A stretch of 64,000 nucleotides of DNA, from positions 62,001 through 126,000 of the forward strand of contig FUZR01000003.1 in assembly GCA_900167895.1 (NCBI GenBank), in the 5' to 3' direction. This document shows, one piece after another, positions 53,949 to 63,214 of this stretch. The notes beneath the pieces are model-generated. The model was given only the letters and a program-made list of their open reading frames with translations. It searched no databases and was not told where the DNA came from. Numbering within the stretch: the first letter of the stretch is position 1; the number at the start of each line of letters is the position of its first letter. Made by a program: the position numbers and the translations under genes. The DNA comes from Bacteroidales bacterium WCE2004. Lineage in GTDB: Bacteria > Bacteroidota > Bacteroidia > Bacteroidales > UBA932.

Positions 53949-54626
53949 ATGCGCAGAAAAATATACGGTATTTTCGTGGCCGGCGGAAGCGGCACCCGGA
54001 TGGGCGGAGAAGTCCCCAAGCAGTTCCTGATGCTGGACGGACGCCCCATCCTCCAGCGCTCCATCGAGTGCTTCCTGGAGGCCGAGCCGGACCTCAAAGT
54101 CATCACCGTATTGCCCCGCATCCATTTCCAGACCTGGAAGGATCTCTGCGCCGTCCACTCCTTCCACTGCCCGCAGACCCTGGTCGCGGGCGGGCTGACC
54201 CGTTTCCATTCCGTGCAGAACGCGCTCCGCAAGGTGCCCGACGGCGCCATCGTCGCCATCCACGACGGCGTGCGCCCGCTCGTCAGCCCGGCGCTCGTCC
54301 GGCGGATGCTGGACCGGATGGAGGAGGAGGGCTGCCGGGCGCTGCTGCCCGTCGTGCCCGTCGTCGACACGCTGCGCTCCACGGACCCCGCCACGCCCGA
54401 TCCGGACCGCTCCAGGATTGTCGCGGTCCAGACGCCCCAGATCTTCCGCTCCGAGGACATCAAGGCCGCCTACACGCAGGCCTACGACCTCTCGTTCACG
54501 GACGACGCCTCCGTGGCCGCCCGCAAAGAAATACCGCTCACCCTGGAGCAGGGCGAGCGGTTCAATCTCAAAATCACGACTCCCGAGGATCTCGTCCTCG
54601 CAGAGGCCATCCTTACACGGCGGTAA
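53949..54626 (+). CDS. ispD: 2-C-methyl-D-erythritol 4-phosphate cytidylyltransferase
   Basis: 225 residues. Nucleotidyltransferase start FVAGGSGTRMGGEVPKQFL (the CTP loop), AIVAIHDGVRPLVS, PVVPVVDTLR, and VQTPQIFRSEDIKAAY are all IspD hallmarks. It makes CDP-methylerythritol in the MEP pathway, two steps from IspE found at 20-21 kb. Its last 14 bp overlap the convergent Lrp-type gene. Confidence 0.95.
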   Translation: MRRKIYGIFVAGGSGTRMGGEVPKQFLMLDGRPILQRSIECFLEAEPDLKVITVLPRIHFQTWKDLCAVHSFHCPQTLVAGGLTRFHSVQNALRKVPDGAIVAIHDGVRPLVSPALVRRMLDRMEEEGCRALLPVVPVVDTLRSTDPATPDPDRSRIVAVQTPQIFRSEDIKAAYTQAYDLSFTDDASVAARKEIPLTLEQGERFNLKITTPEDLVLAEAILTRR

Positions 54627-55113
54627 TCGCGTGGAAGCTGGTGCTCTTGTAGTCCTTCACCCACACTTCGCGCTCGAAAGACTGGTCCAGGGAGATCATC
54701 GTGTCCGTCGACTGGATGTAGGGGATCCGCTGGATGGTGTTCAGCAGAATACTCATCAGGTGCTCATTGTCGAAACAGTACACCTTCAGGAAAAGGGCGG
54801 CCTTGCCGGTCACGAAGTGGCACTCCACAATCTCGGGAATGTGTTTCAGTGCGGCGACGACGTCCGGATACTTGTTGTCCTCGGACAGGTTCACGCTGAT
54901 GAACGCGCAGACGTTGAGTCCGAGCGCGTTGGGCTTGACGACCATCCGCGAACCGGTGATGACACCATTGCTCTCCATCTTGTGGACGCGCTGGTGGATC
55001 GCAGCCCCGGAAATGCCGCATTCGCGGGCGATTTCCAAGAACGGCATGCGAGCGTTGTTGACCAGGTAGGAAAGGATTTTCCGGTCGATAGCATCAATCT
55101 GGTAGTTCGCCAT
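54613..55113 (-). CDS. Lrp/AsnC-family transcriptional regulator
   Basis: 166 residues from the ATG at 55113: MANYQIDAIDRKILSYLVNN then helix-turn-helix (FLEIARECGISGAAIHQRVHKME), followed by the RAM ligand-binding domain (FISVNLSEDNKYPDVVAAL, GKAALFLKVYCFDNEHL). Senses an amino acid or related metabolite and controls transcription as an octamer. Upstream frame to 55368 is inside topA and not used; it follows topA by 2 bp. Confidence 0.92.
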   Translation of the reverse strand: MANYQIDAIDRKILSYLVNNARMPFLEIARECGISGAAIHQRVHKMESNGVITGSRMVVKPNALGLNVCAFISVNLSEDNKYPDVVAALKHIPEIVECHFVTGKAALFLKVYCFDNEHLMSILLNTIQRIPYIQSTDTMISLDQSFEREVWVKDYKSTSFHAITAV

Positions 55114-55115
55114 AA

Positions 55116-57431
55116 TTATGATCTTTTCTTGAATCTTCTGGTCTTGGAAGAAGCGTCCGGTGCGGGAGCTTCCGCAATGATCCTGCGGCAGTCCTCCTCC
55201 GTCAGCGTGGTGGCGTCCGTCCCGCGGGGAATACGGAAATTGCGGCCGTCGAACTTGATGTAAGGGCCGTAGCGGCCGTTGACGACGGAGATGCCCGCCT
55301 CCTCGAACTCGCGGATCGAGGGATTCGCGGCCGTGCCGGAAATGGCCTCGCTCACCAGCTTCTCGCACTCCTCCTGGCTGATCCGCAGGGGATCGGCGCC
55401 GCGCGGCAGGGAAATGTTCTTGTCTCCGTACTTGATGTAGGGGCCGAAGCGGCCCTTGAGGACCTGGATCTCCACGCCCTCGTACACACCGACACGGCGC
55501 GGGAATTCCAGGAGCTTGAGCGCCTCCTCGAGGGTCAGCGTCTCGATGAGCTGTCCCTTGGCGAGGCTGGCGGACTGGCGGTCGTCGCCCTCGCCCTTCT
55601 GGACGTAGGCGCCGAACTGTCCGAAACGGGCGATGACGGTGCGGCCGTCGGCGGGATCGACGCCGATCACGCGCTCGACGTGGCTGTACTGCCCGTCGCT
55701 CATCGTCGTTTCCACTTTCTTATGGAAGTCGCCGTAGAAGGAGGAGATCACGTCGTTCCAGACCTTCTTGCCCTCGGCGATGCTGTCGAAATCCTTCTCC
55801 ACGTCGGCCGTGAAGTCATAGTCCATGATGCGCGGGAAATTCTCCACGAGGTAGTCGGAGACCACCACGCCGATCTCCTGCGGGATCAGCTTGCCGCGCT
55901 CCGCACCCACCGACTCCGTCTTGTTGCTGATGCTGACGGTGCCGTTCTTGAGCGCGAAATTGGACACGGGGACCTTGCGGCCCTCGACGTCGCCCTTGAA
56001 AATATAGCCGCGCCCGGTGGTCAGCGTAGAGATGGTCGGGGCATAGGTGGAAGGACGGCCGATGCCGAGCTCCTCGAGTTTCTTGACGAGGGTCGCCTCG
56101 GAGTAGCGGGCGGGCGCCTGGGTGAACTTGCACTCGGCGGTGAGGCCCTTTTCCGTAAGGATGTCCCCGGCGTTGACCGGCGGCAGGATGGTGGTGTTGT
56201 CCTCCTGGACGTCGTCGTCGCTGCCCTCCATATAGAGTTTGAGGAAGCCGTCGAAGAGAATCTCCGTGGCCTGGATGCCGAACTGCTCCGGGCGCTTGTC
56301 CGAAGACAGCTTGATGGAGGTGCCGAGGACCTTGGCCTCGGACATCTGGGAGGCGACGGTGCGCTTCCAGATCAGTTCGTAAAGTTTCTTCTCCTGGGCC
56401 GTGCCCTCGATCTCCGTGTTGGCGATGAAGGTCGGGCGGATGGCCTCGTGCGCCTCCTGGGCACCCTTGGCACGGGTCTTATACTGACGCGGGTGCGAAT
56501 ACGCCTCGCCGAAATTCTCCAAGATGAACTGCTTGGAGGTGCCGAGCGCCAGGGCGGACAGGTTGGTGGAGTCCGTACGCATGTACGTGATCAGACCGCG
56601 CTCGTAAAGGCCCTGCGCGAGGCGCATCGTCAGGCTCACCGGGAAACGGAGCTTGCGGGCGGCCTCCTGCTGCAGGGTGGAGGTGGTGAAAGGCGGAGCC
56701 GGGAAACGGACGGCGTCCTTCTTCTCGACGGAAGCGACGCGGTACGTGGCTCCGACGCTGTCCTGCAGGAACTTGCGGGCCTCGTCCGGGGTGGAGAAGC
56801 GGGTGTCGAGCAGGCCCTTGACCTTGACGCCGCCGGCCAGGAACTGGCCCTCCACCTTATAATAAGGTGAACTCTGGAAGGCGATGATCTCCTTCTCGCG
56901 GTCCACCACCAGGCGCAGCGCCACGCTCTGCACGCGGCCGGCCGACAGGCCCCGCTGGATCTTGCGCCACAGGATCGGCGACAGCTCGAAGCCGACGAGG
57001 CGGTCCAGCACACGGCGGGCCTGCTGCGCGTTGACGAGGTTGTCGTCGATGTCGCGCGGCGTCTCGATGGCATGCAGGATGGCGTCCTTGGTGATTTCGT
57101 GGAAAACGATGCGGCGCGTGCGGGCACGCTCGAGGCCGAGCGTCTCGACAAGGTGCCAGGAAATGGCTTCTCCCTCACGGTCCTCATCGGAAGCCAGCCA
57201 GATGAGCTCGGCCTGGGCGGCGGCCTTCTTCAGTTCGGCGACGACCTTCTTCTTCTCGGACGGCACCACATATTCGGGCTTGAACCCGGCCGCGACGTCC
57301 ACGCTGAGCTTCTTGTCCTGCAGGTCGCGGATGTGTCCGAAACTGGACATGACCGTAAAATCCTTCCCTAAATATTTCTGAATGGTCTTCGCTTTGGCCG
57401 GAGACTCGACGATGACTAAGTTCCCTCCCAT
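55116..57431 (-). CDS. topA: DNA topoisomerase I
   Basis: 771 residues from the ATG at 57431 (MGGNLVIVESPAKAKTIQKY). TOPRIM (SFGHIRDL, ASDEDREGEAISWHL), the catalytic Tyr in GLITYMRTDSTNLS, and SAGRVQSVAL are present. The C-terminus lacks zinc-finger cysteines and instead has repeated basic modules (KGRFGPYIKYGDKN, NGRYGPYIKFDGRN) ending in a Lys/Arg tail, as usual in Bacteroidetes. It relaxes negative supercoils. The TTG at 57461 is a weaker start. Confidence 0.95.
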   Translation of the reverse strand: MGGNLVIVESPAKAKTIQKYLGKDFTVMSSFGHIRDLQDKKLSVDVAAGFKPEYVVPSEKKKVVAELKKAAAQAELIWLASDEDREGEAISWHLVETLGLERARTRRIVFHEITKDAILHAIETPRDIDDNLVNAQQARRVLDRLVGFELSPILWRKIQRGLSAGRVQSVALRLVVDREKEIIAFQSSPYYKVEGQFLAGGVKVKGLLDTRFSTPDEARKFLQDSVGATYRVASVEKKDAVRFPAPPFTTSTLQQEAARKLRFPVSLTMRLAQGLYERGLITYMRTDSTNLSALALGTSKQFILENFGEAYSHPRQYKTRAKGAQEAHEAIRPTFIANTEIEGTAQEKKLYELIWKRTVASQMSEAKVLGTSIKLSSDKRPEQFGIQATEILFDGFLKLYMEGSDDDVQEDNTTILPPVNAGDILTEKGLTAECKFTQAPARYSEATLVKKLEELGIGRPSTYAPTISTLTTGRGYIFKGDVEGRKVPVSNFALKNGTVSISNKTESVGAERGKLIPQEIGVVVSDYLVENFPRIMDYDFTADVEKDFDSIAEGKKVWNDVISSFYGDFHKKVETTMSDGQYSHVERVIGVDPADGRTVIARFGQFGAYVQKGEGDDRQSASLAKGQLIETLTLEEALKLLEFPRRVGVYEGVEIQVLKGRFGPYIKYGDKNISLPRGADPLRISQEECEKLVSEAISGTAANPSIREFEEAGISVVNGRYGPYIKFDGRNFRIPRGTDATTLTEEDCRRIIAEAPAPDASSKTRRFKKRS

Positions 57432-57500
57432 TTTACTTCTCTTTTCTATTTCGGACTGCAAAGAAAATCAGAAACTCGGTAAAATTCAAAATTTAATCGT

Positions 57501-57508
57501 TAATTTTG
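57501..57508 (+). promoter_or_regulatory. -7 box of the class A PBP gene
   Basis: TAATTTTG, 30 nt before the ATG at 57539. Confidence 0.5.
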
Positions 57509-57538
57509 CGTTCATTAAGAAGGGGTCATAATATAATT

Positions 57539-59935
57539 ATGACAAATTTTTTGCCGATGAAAGAGAACACCAAGAAGAAGATTGTCAAGTGGTTTTGGAT
57601 CCTTGTAACGGCTCCTTTCGCCCTTGTGCTCCTGCTCGTCCTGCTGGTGGGCATCTTCGCGAAGATTCCCTCCTTCGAGGAACTCGAGCACCCCGACAAC
57701 AAACTCGCTACGCAAGTCATCGCCGAGAACGGAGAAGTTCTCGCCACGTTCCATATCGAGAACCGCACCTACGTCAGCTACGAAGAGCTTTCCCCGTACC
57801 TCGTCCAGGCCGCCGTGGCCACGGAAGACGCCCGTTTCTACAAGCATTCCGGCATCGACATCAAGGGCCTGGGGCGCGTGTTCTTCAAGACGCTCCTGAT
57901 GCGCGATTCGAGCCAGGGCGGCGGCAGCACCATCACCCAGCAGCTCGCCAAGACGCTCTACCCGCGCCGCGAGATCACCAACAAGTTCCAGATGGTGGGC
58001 ATCAAGCTCAAGGAGTGGATCACCGCCGTCAAGATCGAGCGCGACTACACCAAGGAGGAGATCGTGGACATGTACCTCAACTCCATCTTCTTCGGCAGCA
58101 GCGCCTACGGCGTCAAGGCTGCCGCGGAGACGTATTTCGCCAAGGAGCCGGCCGACCTGACGGTCGAGGAGGCGGCCCTGCTCGTGGGCATGGTCAACAA
58201 GCCCACGCGCTACAACCCCGTCCTCAACCCCGAGTTCTCCCTGCAGCGCCGCAACTTCGTGATCGGCCAGATGGAGCGGAACGGCTACCTGACCGAGGCG
58301 CAGCGCGATTCCATCCGCCAGATTCCGATCAAGCTCAATTTCCAGGTGCAGGACCACAACGCCGGCCGCGCCCCGTATTTCCGCGACATGCTGCGCCGCG
58401 ACATGCAGGCCTCGCGCCCCAAACGCTCCGACTACCAGTGGCCGGAGGACTACGCGCACGACTCCCTGCGCTGGCGCGACGACCCCATCTACGGATGGCT
58501 CAACAAGCACAAGAAGGCCGACGGCAGCCAGTACGACCTGGACCGCGACGGCCTGCGCATCTATACCTCCATCCATTATAAGATGCAGCAGTATGCCGAG
58601 GAGGCCGTCGAGGAGCATCTGGGCAAAAACCTCCAGAAGGCCTTCGACCGCGAGCTCCGCGGCAAGCGCAACCGCCCGTTCGCCAACGACGTGACCGCCA
58701 AGATGACGGAGACCCTGATGAACCAGGCCCGCAAGTGGAGCGACCGCTACCGCCTGCAGCACCGCGCCGGCAAGTCCGACGCCGAGATTTTCGCGCAGTT
58801 CTCCAAGAAGGAGAAGATGCGCGTTTTCGCCTGGAACGCCAAGGGCTACGTCGACACGCTGATGACCCCCGACGACTCCATCCGCTACTACAAGAGCATC
58901 CTGCGCTGCGGCTTCATGGCCATCGAACCCAACACCGGCTACATCCGCGCCTACGTCGGCGGCCCCAACTACCGCTATTTCAAATACGACAACGTCCGCC
59001 AGGGCAAGCGTCAGGTCGGTTCGACCATCAAGCCCTACCTTTATACACTGGCGATGCAGGAGGGCATGACCCCCTGCGACCGCGTGGTCCTGCTCCCGCA
59101 GACGTTCCTGCTGCCTGACGGCAACGTATGGACGCCGCGAAGCACCGACAAGGAGGAGATGATCGGCCAGACGGTCACCCTGCGCTGGGGCCTCGCCCAC
59201 AGCTCCAACAACGTCTCGGCCTTCCTGATGAAGGAGCTCGGCCCGGCCGCCATGGTCCGGATGGTCCACCAGATGGGCGTCCAGACGCACCTCGACGAGG
59301 TATACTCGCTGTGCGTGGGCGCCGCCGAAGTCCCCGTGTTCGACATGGTGGCGGCCTACAACACCTTCCCGTCCCACGGCACCTACATCACGCCGCAGTA
59401 TGTCTACCGGATCACCGACAGCGACGGCCGCACGATCGACGAATTCACCAACCAGAAGCGCGACGCCATCTCCGAGCAGACGGCCTACCTGATGGTCGAG
59501 CTGATGCGCGGCGTGGTCAACGAAGGCACCGGCAACCGCCTGCGCTCCGTCTACAACCTGCGCGGCGAGATCGCCGGCAAGACCGGTACGACCAACGACA
59601 ACTCCGACGGCTGGTTCATCGGCTACACGCCCAACATCACCGCCGGCGTGTGGGTGGGCGGCGAGGACCGCAGCGTCCGCTTCACCTCCACGGCCCTCGG
59701 CCAGGGCGCCAACGCCGCCCTCCCGATCTGGGGCATCTGGATGAAGAAATGCCTCGCGGACCCGACCATCGGCTGGTCCATGGAGGGCGACGCCTTCCAG
59801 GTCCCGACCGGCGGCGCGCTGCAGTTCAACTGCGCGACCGACGGCGTCTTCCTGGGCGGCTACGGAGACGACTACGTGGGCGCCGACGGCGCCACGGGCG
59901 ACCGCAACGAAGAAGAAGAATATTATTTCAACTAG
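57539..59935 (+). CDS. Class A penicillin-binding protein (PBP1A type)
   Basis: 798 residues. A membrane helix (about 19-41) is followed by the glycosyltransferase domain with catalytic Glu96 (VATEDARFYKHSGID) and QGGGSTITQQLAKTLYPR. The transpeptidase has Ser495 (VGSTIKPYLY), SSNNVSA and GKTGTTNDNSDGWF. It polymerises and cross-links peptidoglycan. The Met at residue 7 (MKENTKKK) is an alternative start. It is followed 3 bp later by ddl on the same strand, forming a cell-wall gene group with prmC. Confidence 0.95.
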   Translation: MTNFLPMKENTKKKIVKWFWILVTAPFALVLLLVLLVGIFAKIPSFEELEHPDNKLATQVIAENGEVLATFHIENRTYVSYEELSPYLVQAAVATEDARFYKHSGIDIKGLGRVFFKTLLMRDSSQGGGSTITQQLAKTLYPRREITNKFQMVGIKLKEWITAVKIERDYTKEEIVDMYLNSIFFGSSAYGVKAAAETYFAKEPADLTVEEAALLVGMVNKPTRYNPVLNPEFSLQRRNFVIGQMERNGYLTEAQRDSIRQIPIKLNFQVQDHNAGRAPYFRDMLRRDMQASRPKRSDYQWPEDYAHDSLRWRDDPIYGWLNKHKKADGSQYDLDRDGLRIYTSIHYKMQQYAEEAVEEHLGKNLQKAFDRELRGKRNRPFANDVTAKMTETLMNQARKWSDRYRLQHRAGKSDAEIFAQFSKKEKMRVFAWNAKGYVDTLMTPDDSIRYYKSILRCGFMAIEPNTGYIRAYVGGPNYRYFKYDNVRQGKRQVGSTIKPYLYTLAMQEGMTPCDRVVLLPQTFLLPDGNVWTPRSTDKEEMIGQTVTLRWGLAHSSNNVSAFLMKELGPAAMVRMVHQMGVQTHLDEVYSLCVGAAEVPVFDMVAAYNTFPSHGTYITPQYVYRITDSDGRTIDEFTNQKRDAISEQTAYLMVELMRGVVNEGTGNRLRSVYNLRGEIAGKTGTTNDNSDGWFIGYTPNITAGVWVGGEDRSVRFTSTALGQGANAALPIWGIWMKKCLADPTIGWSMEGDAFQVPTGGALQFNCATDGVFLGGYGDDYVGADGATGDRNEEEEYYFN

Positions 59936-59938
59936 GAT

Positions 59939-60955
59939 ATGAGCAAGTACAAGACCATCGCCGTGATCTACGGCAGCGATTCCTCCGAGTGGGAGGTTTC
60001 GTGCCGGAGCGGCGAGTTCGTGGCTTCCCGCATCGACGGGAACGAATATGACATCTATGAGATCTTCGCCCGCTTCGGCAAGTGGCAGCTCGTCGCCGCC
60101 AAGAAGTGCAACTCGATGCGCGTGACCTTCCCCGAGGGCGCGCGTCCGGAGGTGGACAAGACGGATTTTTCCATCCAGGTCCTGGGCGAGCGTGTCAAGT
60201 TCGACTATGCTTATATCGTCCAGCACGGTGCGCCGGGCGAGACGGGGCAGTTCGAGGGCTACCTCGAAATGCTCGGCATCCCCTGCAGCACCTGCGACTC
60301 CAGCACCTGCGCGATCGTCTTCGACAAGTACGCCTGCAAGTGCTATGTCCGCGAGCTGGGCCTCGCCAACTGCGCGCCGGACGTGTTCGTCCGCCAGGGC
60401 ATGGACGCCGCGGAGATCGACGCCAGGGTGCAGAAGGGGCTGAAGTTCCCGGTGTTCGTGAAGCCGACCCAGGGCGGCTCGAGCTTCGGCGTCACGCGTG
60501 TCACGCGCGCCGAAGACCTCCAGGCCGCCGTCCAGTTCGCTTTCAGCGAGAACCCCACGGTGCTCATCGAGCAGGGTGTGACCGGGCGCGAGCTGACCTG
60601 CGCGGCCTATTTCGACGGCGAGAAGGTCTGCACGCTGCCGCTGATTGAGATCGTCACGGACAACGAGTATTTCGACTACGACGCCAAGTACAACGGCCAC
60701 AGCCAGGAGCTCTGCCCCGCCCCCGTGTCCGAGGAGGAGCGCGAGCTCGTGCAGCGCACCACCGCCGGGATCTACGCCCGCCTGGGCTGCCGCGGCGTGG
60801 TCCGGATGGACTACATCCTCGCGGACGACGGTCTCTACTTCCTGGAGATCAACCTCATCCCGGGCATGACGAGCGCTTCGCTCGTGCCCAAGATGGTGCG
60901 TGCCGCCGGGATGGACATGACCGCCTTCCTGACGACCATCATCGAGCATACCTAG
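59939..60955 (+). CDS. ddl: D-alanine--D-alanine ligase
   Basis: 338 residues of the ATP-grasp fold. Family motifs: IVQHGAPGETGQFEGYLEMLG (split at the HGxxGE site), FVKPTQGGSSFGVT, LIEQGVTGRELTCA, and the metal-binding EINLIPGMTSASLVP. It makes the D-Ala-D-Ala dipeptide for peptidoglycan in the cytoplasm. It starts 3 bp after the class A PBP and overlaps the prmC start by one base. Confidence 0.95.
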   Translation: MSKYKTIAVIYGSDSSEWEVSCRSGEFVASRIDGNEYDIYEIFARFGKWQLVAAKKCNSMRVTFPEGARPEVDKTDFSIQVLGERVKFDYAYIVQHGAPGETGQFEGYLEMLGIPCSTCDSSTCAIVFDKYACKCYVRELGLANCAPDVFVRQGMDAAEIDARVQKGLKFPVFVKPTQGGSSFGVTRVTRAEDLQAAVQFAFSENPTVLIEQGVTGRELTCAAYFDGEKVCTLPLIEIVTDNEYFDYDAKYNGHSQELCPAPVSEEERELVQRTTAGIYARLGCRGVVRMDYILADDGLYFLEINLIPGMTSASLVPKMVRAAGMDMTAFLTTIIEHT

Positions 60956-61812
60956 TGCTGCTGTCCGACTTCATACGCGACGGCGCCAGGCGCCTCGAGA
61001 CCCTTTACCCTTCGCCGGAGGCGAGGGGTTTGGTTTTGATGCTCTGCGCTGAGAAGCTCGGCACCACATCCTACACCCACATCGTCGAGCCGCAGACGCC
61101 CGTCCCCGAAGACCGGCTCGCGGAGCTGGAGGAGGACCTGCGGCGGCTGGCGGGCGGCGAGCCCATCCAGTATGTGCTCGGCGTCGCGGAGTTCTGCGGA
61201 CACCGCTTCGCCGTGGGGCCCGGCGTGCTGGTCCCGCGGCCGGAGACGGAGCTGCTGGTGGCCGACGCTGTCCGCCTGCTGCGGGAAATGGAGCTGGACC
61301 GCGCGCCACGGGTGCTGGACCTCTGCACCGGTTCGGGCTGCATCGCGTGGAGTATCGCCAAGGAGGTCCGGGACGCCGAGGTGATCGGCGTGGACCTGTC
61401 GGAAACGGCCCTGGGCTACGCCCGCAGGCAGTTTCCGGGCGAGACGGGCCCGACGTTCCTGCAGGCCGACGTGCTGGACACGGAGCAGGATTTTCCCTAC
61501 GGGACTTTCGACCTGATCGTCAGCAATCCGCCGTACGTGCTGGAGCGGGAGCGGGCGCAGATGCGGCCCAACGTGCTGGAGCACGAGCCCGCGCTGGCGC
61601 TCTTCGTGCCGGACGACGACCCGCTGCGCTTCTACCGCGCGGTGGCGCGCTGGGCGCAGCGTTTCCTGCGGCCCGGCGGGGCCGGTGTCGTCGAGATCAA
61701 CGAGACGCTCGGCCCGGAGACGGCCGCCGTCTTCCGCGACGCGGGATTAAAAAACGTACAAAACGTCCCCGATTTCTACGAAAAAATACGATTCGTCCGG
61801 TTCTCCGCCTGA
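60955..61812 (+). CDS. prmC: Release factor glutamine methyltransferase PrmC
   Basis: 285 residues starting at GTG 60955, whose first base is the last base of the ddl TAG. N-terminal helical domain with GEPIQYVLG, then a Rossmann methyltransferase with LDLCTGSGCIAWSIA and the catalytic NPPYV. It methylates the GGQ glutamine of RF1/RF2. The GTG start fits the observed overlap; no better ATG is near. Confidence 0.93.
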   Translation: MLLSDFIRDGARRLETLYPSPEARGLVLMLCAEKLGTTSYTHIVEPQTPVPEDRLAELEEDLRRLAGGEPIQYVLGVAEFCGHRFAVGPGVLVPRPETELLVADAVRLLREMELDRAPRVLDLCTGSGCIAWSIAKEVRDAEVIGVDLSETALGYARRQFPGETGPTFLQADVLDTEQDFPYGTFDLIVSNPPYVLERERAQMRPNVLEHEPALALFVPDDDPLRFYRAVARWAQRFLRPGGAGVVEINETLGPETAAVFRDAGLKNVQNVPDFYEKIRFVRFSA

Positions 61813-61837
61813 CCTGTTCATCCTCTTTCTATTTTCT

Positions 61838-61962
61838 GCCGACAGGCAGTGCTGTCGCAAACCCGTGGCCGCCCGTGGCCTCGTGAACGGGAGGGGCCCG
61901 CTTCCGAAGGAAGTGGGAGGGATGAGCGCAGCGAAGGTTTGCGACAGCAGCTGCCTGTCGGC
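61838..61962 (+). repeat. Palindromic structured element, copy C
   Basis: Arms GCCGACAGGCAG-TGCTGTCGC... and ...GCGACAGCAGCTGCCTGTCGGC match inverted with one unpaired base. The core 61857-61901 is identical to copy A; the internal small hairpin differs (CTTCC-GAA-GGAAG) but still pairs. It lies between prmC and a lipoprotein gene. Confidence 0.82.
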
Positions 61963-62038
61963 GAAGATTAAACGATTAATCTGAGGTTTAAACGGATAAA
62001 AGTCCGTCAATTTGCAGCAGACCAAACTGTATGCAGAT

Positions 62039-63214
62039 ATGAAAACATTCAGATTCTCCGCGGCGCTCCTCTGCGCCCTCGCCCTCGCAGGATGCGACGG
62101 GCGGAAAAACGGCCTGGACCTTCCTCAGCACGACACCGGGCTCTTCTCCCTGTCGGACGTGGCCCAGATGATCTCCGAACTCCCGCTGCAAAGCGAACAC
62201 CTCGATGAAGTGTACGACGCCGTGAGCGCCTCGTCGGGCCACGGCTACGACGAGGAGTACCTGCTCAACGACCTCTTCACCGCGCCGGGGGCGGGCGTGG
62301 GCGACGACGGGAAGCCCACCAAGGCCGGCGGATACAAGACGCCGCTGCGCGACCTGTTCACCGACTACCTCGCACAGAAATACGGCACCAAGGCCGGTGC
62401 GGCCGACGTCGAACGCTACATCAACGCGCTCAGCACCTCCGACATGCAGATCTACTGGCCCTATTCGGAGAACTGGGACGGCCGGGAATTCCCCATCGTC
62501 ACCTTCGACCCCGGCTATGGCGCCGAGTCCAACTACGGTTACCTGATCCGCCTCGGCGCGGACGGCGCGCACGTGGTGGACTCGGTCCTCGTCAACGAAC
62601 AGGTGGCCCAGGAGCGGCCGGTGTGGGTGATCAACCGCAACGACGACGCGGGCTTCACCCCGCTCGAGCTCTTCGCGTCCGAGACCAAGGCCGGGAAGAA
62701 GGACGAGGGGAAGAAGGAAGAAGAGAAAGAGTACATCTTCAGCATCCAGAGTTTCAAGATGCTGCGCAACTACGACAGCTGGTTCGGAGGCGCGTCCGAA
62801 TTCTTCATCAAGACGGGAGCGGTGGACGGGTTCAAGGCCACCAAGGACGAGGATCTCAAGAACTACTCCCCCAGCCTGACCGACCTGATGCTCGTCGTCC
62901 GGCGCCATCAGCTCAAGAAGAAAATCCCCTTCGACGCGGTCCTGCTGACCAACTTCACGGACCAGATGGAGAAGATCGCCTTCATGGTGGTCGAGGACGA
63001 CGGCGGCACGACCACCAACTGGAAGTGCAGCGCGGTGGTCAAGTACAACTCCAAGTCCTATGGATTCGAGCTGGACATCCCCTACAAGGACAAGGACGAC
63101 ATCGTCTGGCGGGGACAGCTGACACGGAATTTCTTCCAGGAAATCCTCGAGAAGGGCGGCGGCACGCTCACCGGCCGCTTCGGCGACGTGGAGATCACTT
63201 TTGGTCTGCAGTGA
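62039..63214 (+). CDS. Hypothetical lipoprotein
   Basis: 391 residues from the ATG at 62039 with lipobox CALALAGC (Cys19). The mature part is acidic and mixed alpha/beta. A Lys/Glu-rich linker (about 220-230, KKDEGKKEEEKEY) divides it into an N-terminal half with YDEEYLLNDLF and YWPYSENWDGREFP and a C-terminal half. I do not recognise the family. The upstream frame to 62012 is not used. It converges on the U32 peptidase gene, overlapping it by 20 bp. Confidence 0.7.
   Translation: MKTFRFSAALLCALALAGCDGRKNGLDLPQHDTGLFSLSDVAQMISELPLQSEHLDEVYDAVSASSGHGYDEEYLLNDLFTAPGAGVGDDGKPTKAGGYKTPLRDLFTDYLAQKYGTKAGAADVERYINALSTSDMQIYWPYSENWDGREFPIVTFDPGYGAESNYGYLIRLGADGAHVVDSVLVNEQVAQERPVWVINRNDDAGFTPLELFASETKAGKKDEGKKEEEKEYIFSIQSFKMLRNYDSWFGGASEFFIKTGAVDGFKATKDEDLKNYSPSLTDLMLVVRRHQLKKKIPFDAVLLTNFTDQMEKIAFMVVEDDGGTTTNWKCSAVVKYNSKSYGFELDIPYKDKDDIVWRGQLTRNFFQEILEKGGGTLTGRFGDVEITFGLQ

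Noticed and set aside
57515..60949. 1144-residue minus-strand open frame opposite the PBP and ddl genes
   Set aside because: Shadow frame; both plus-strand genes have complete catalytic motifs.
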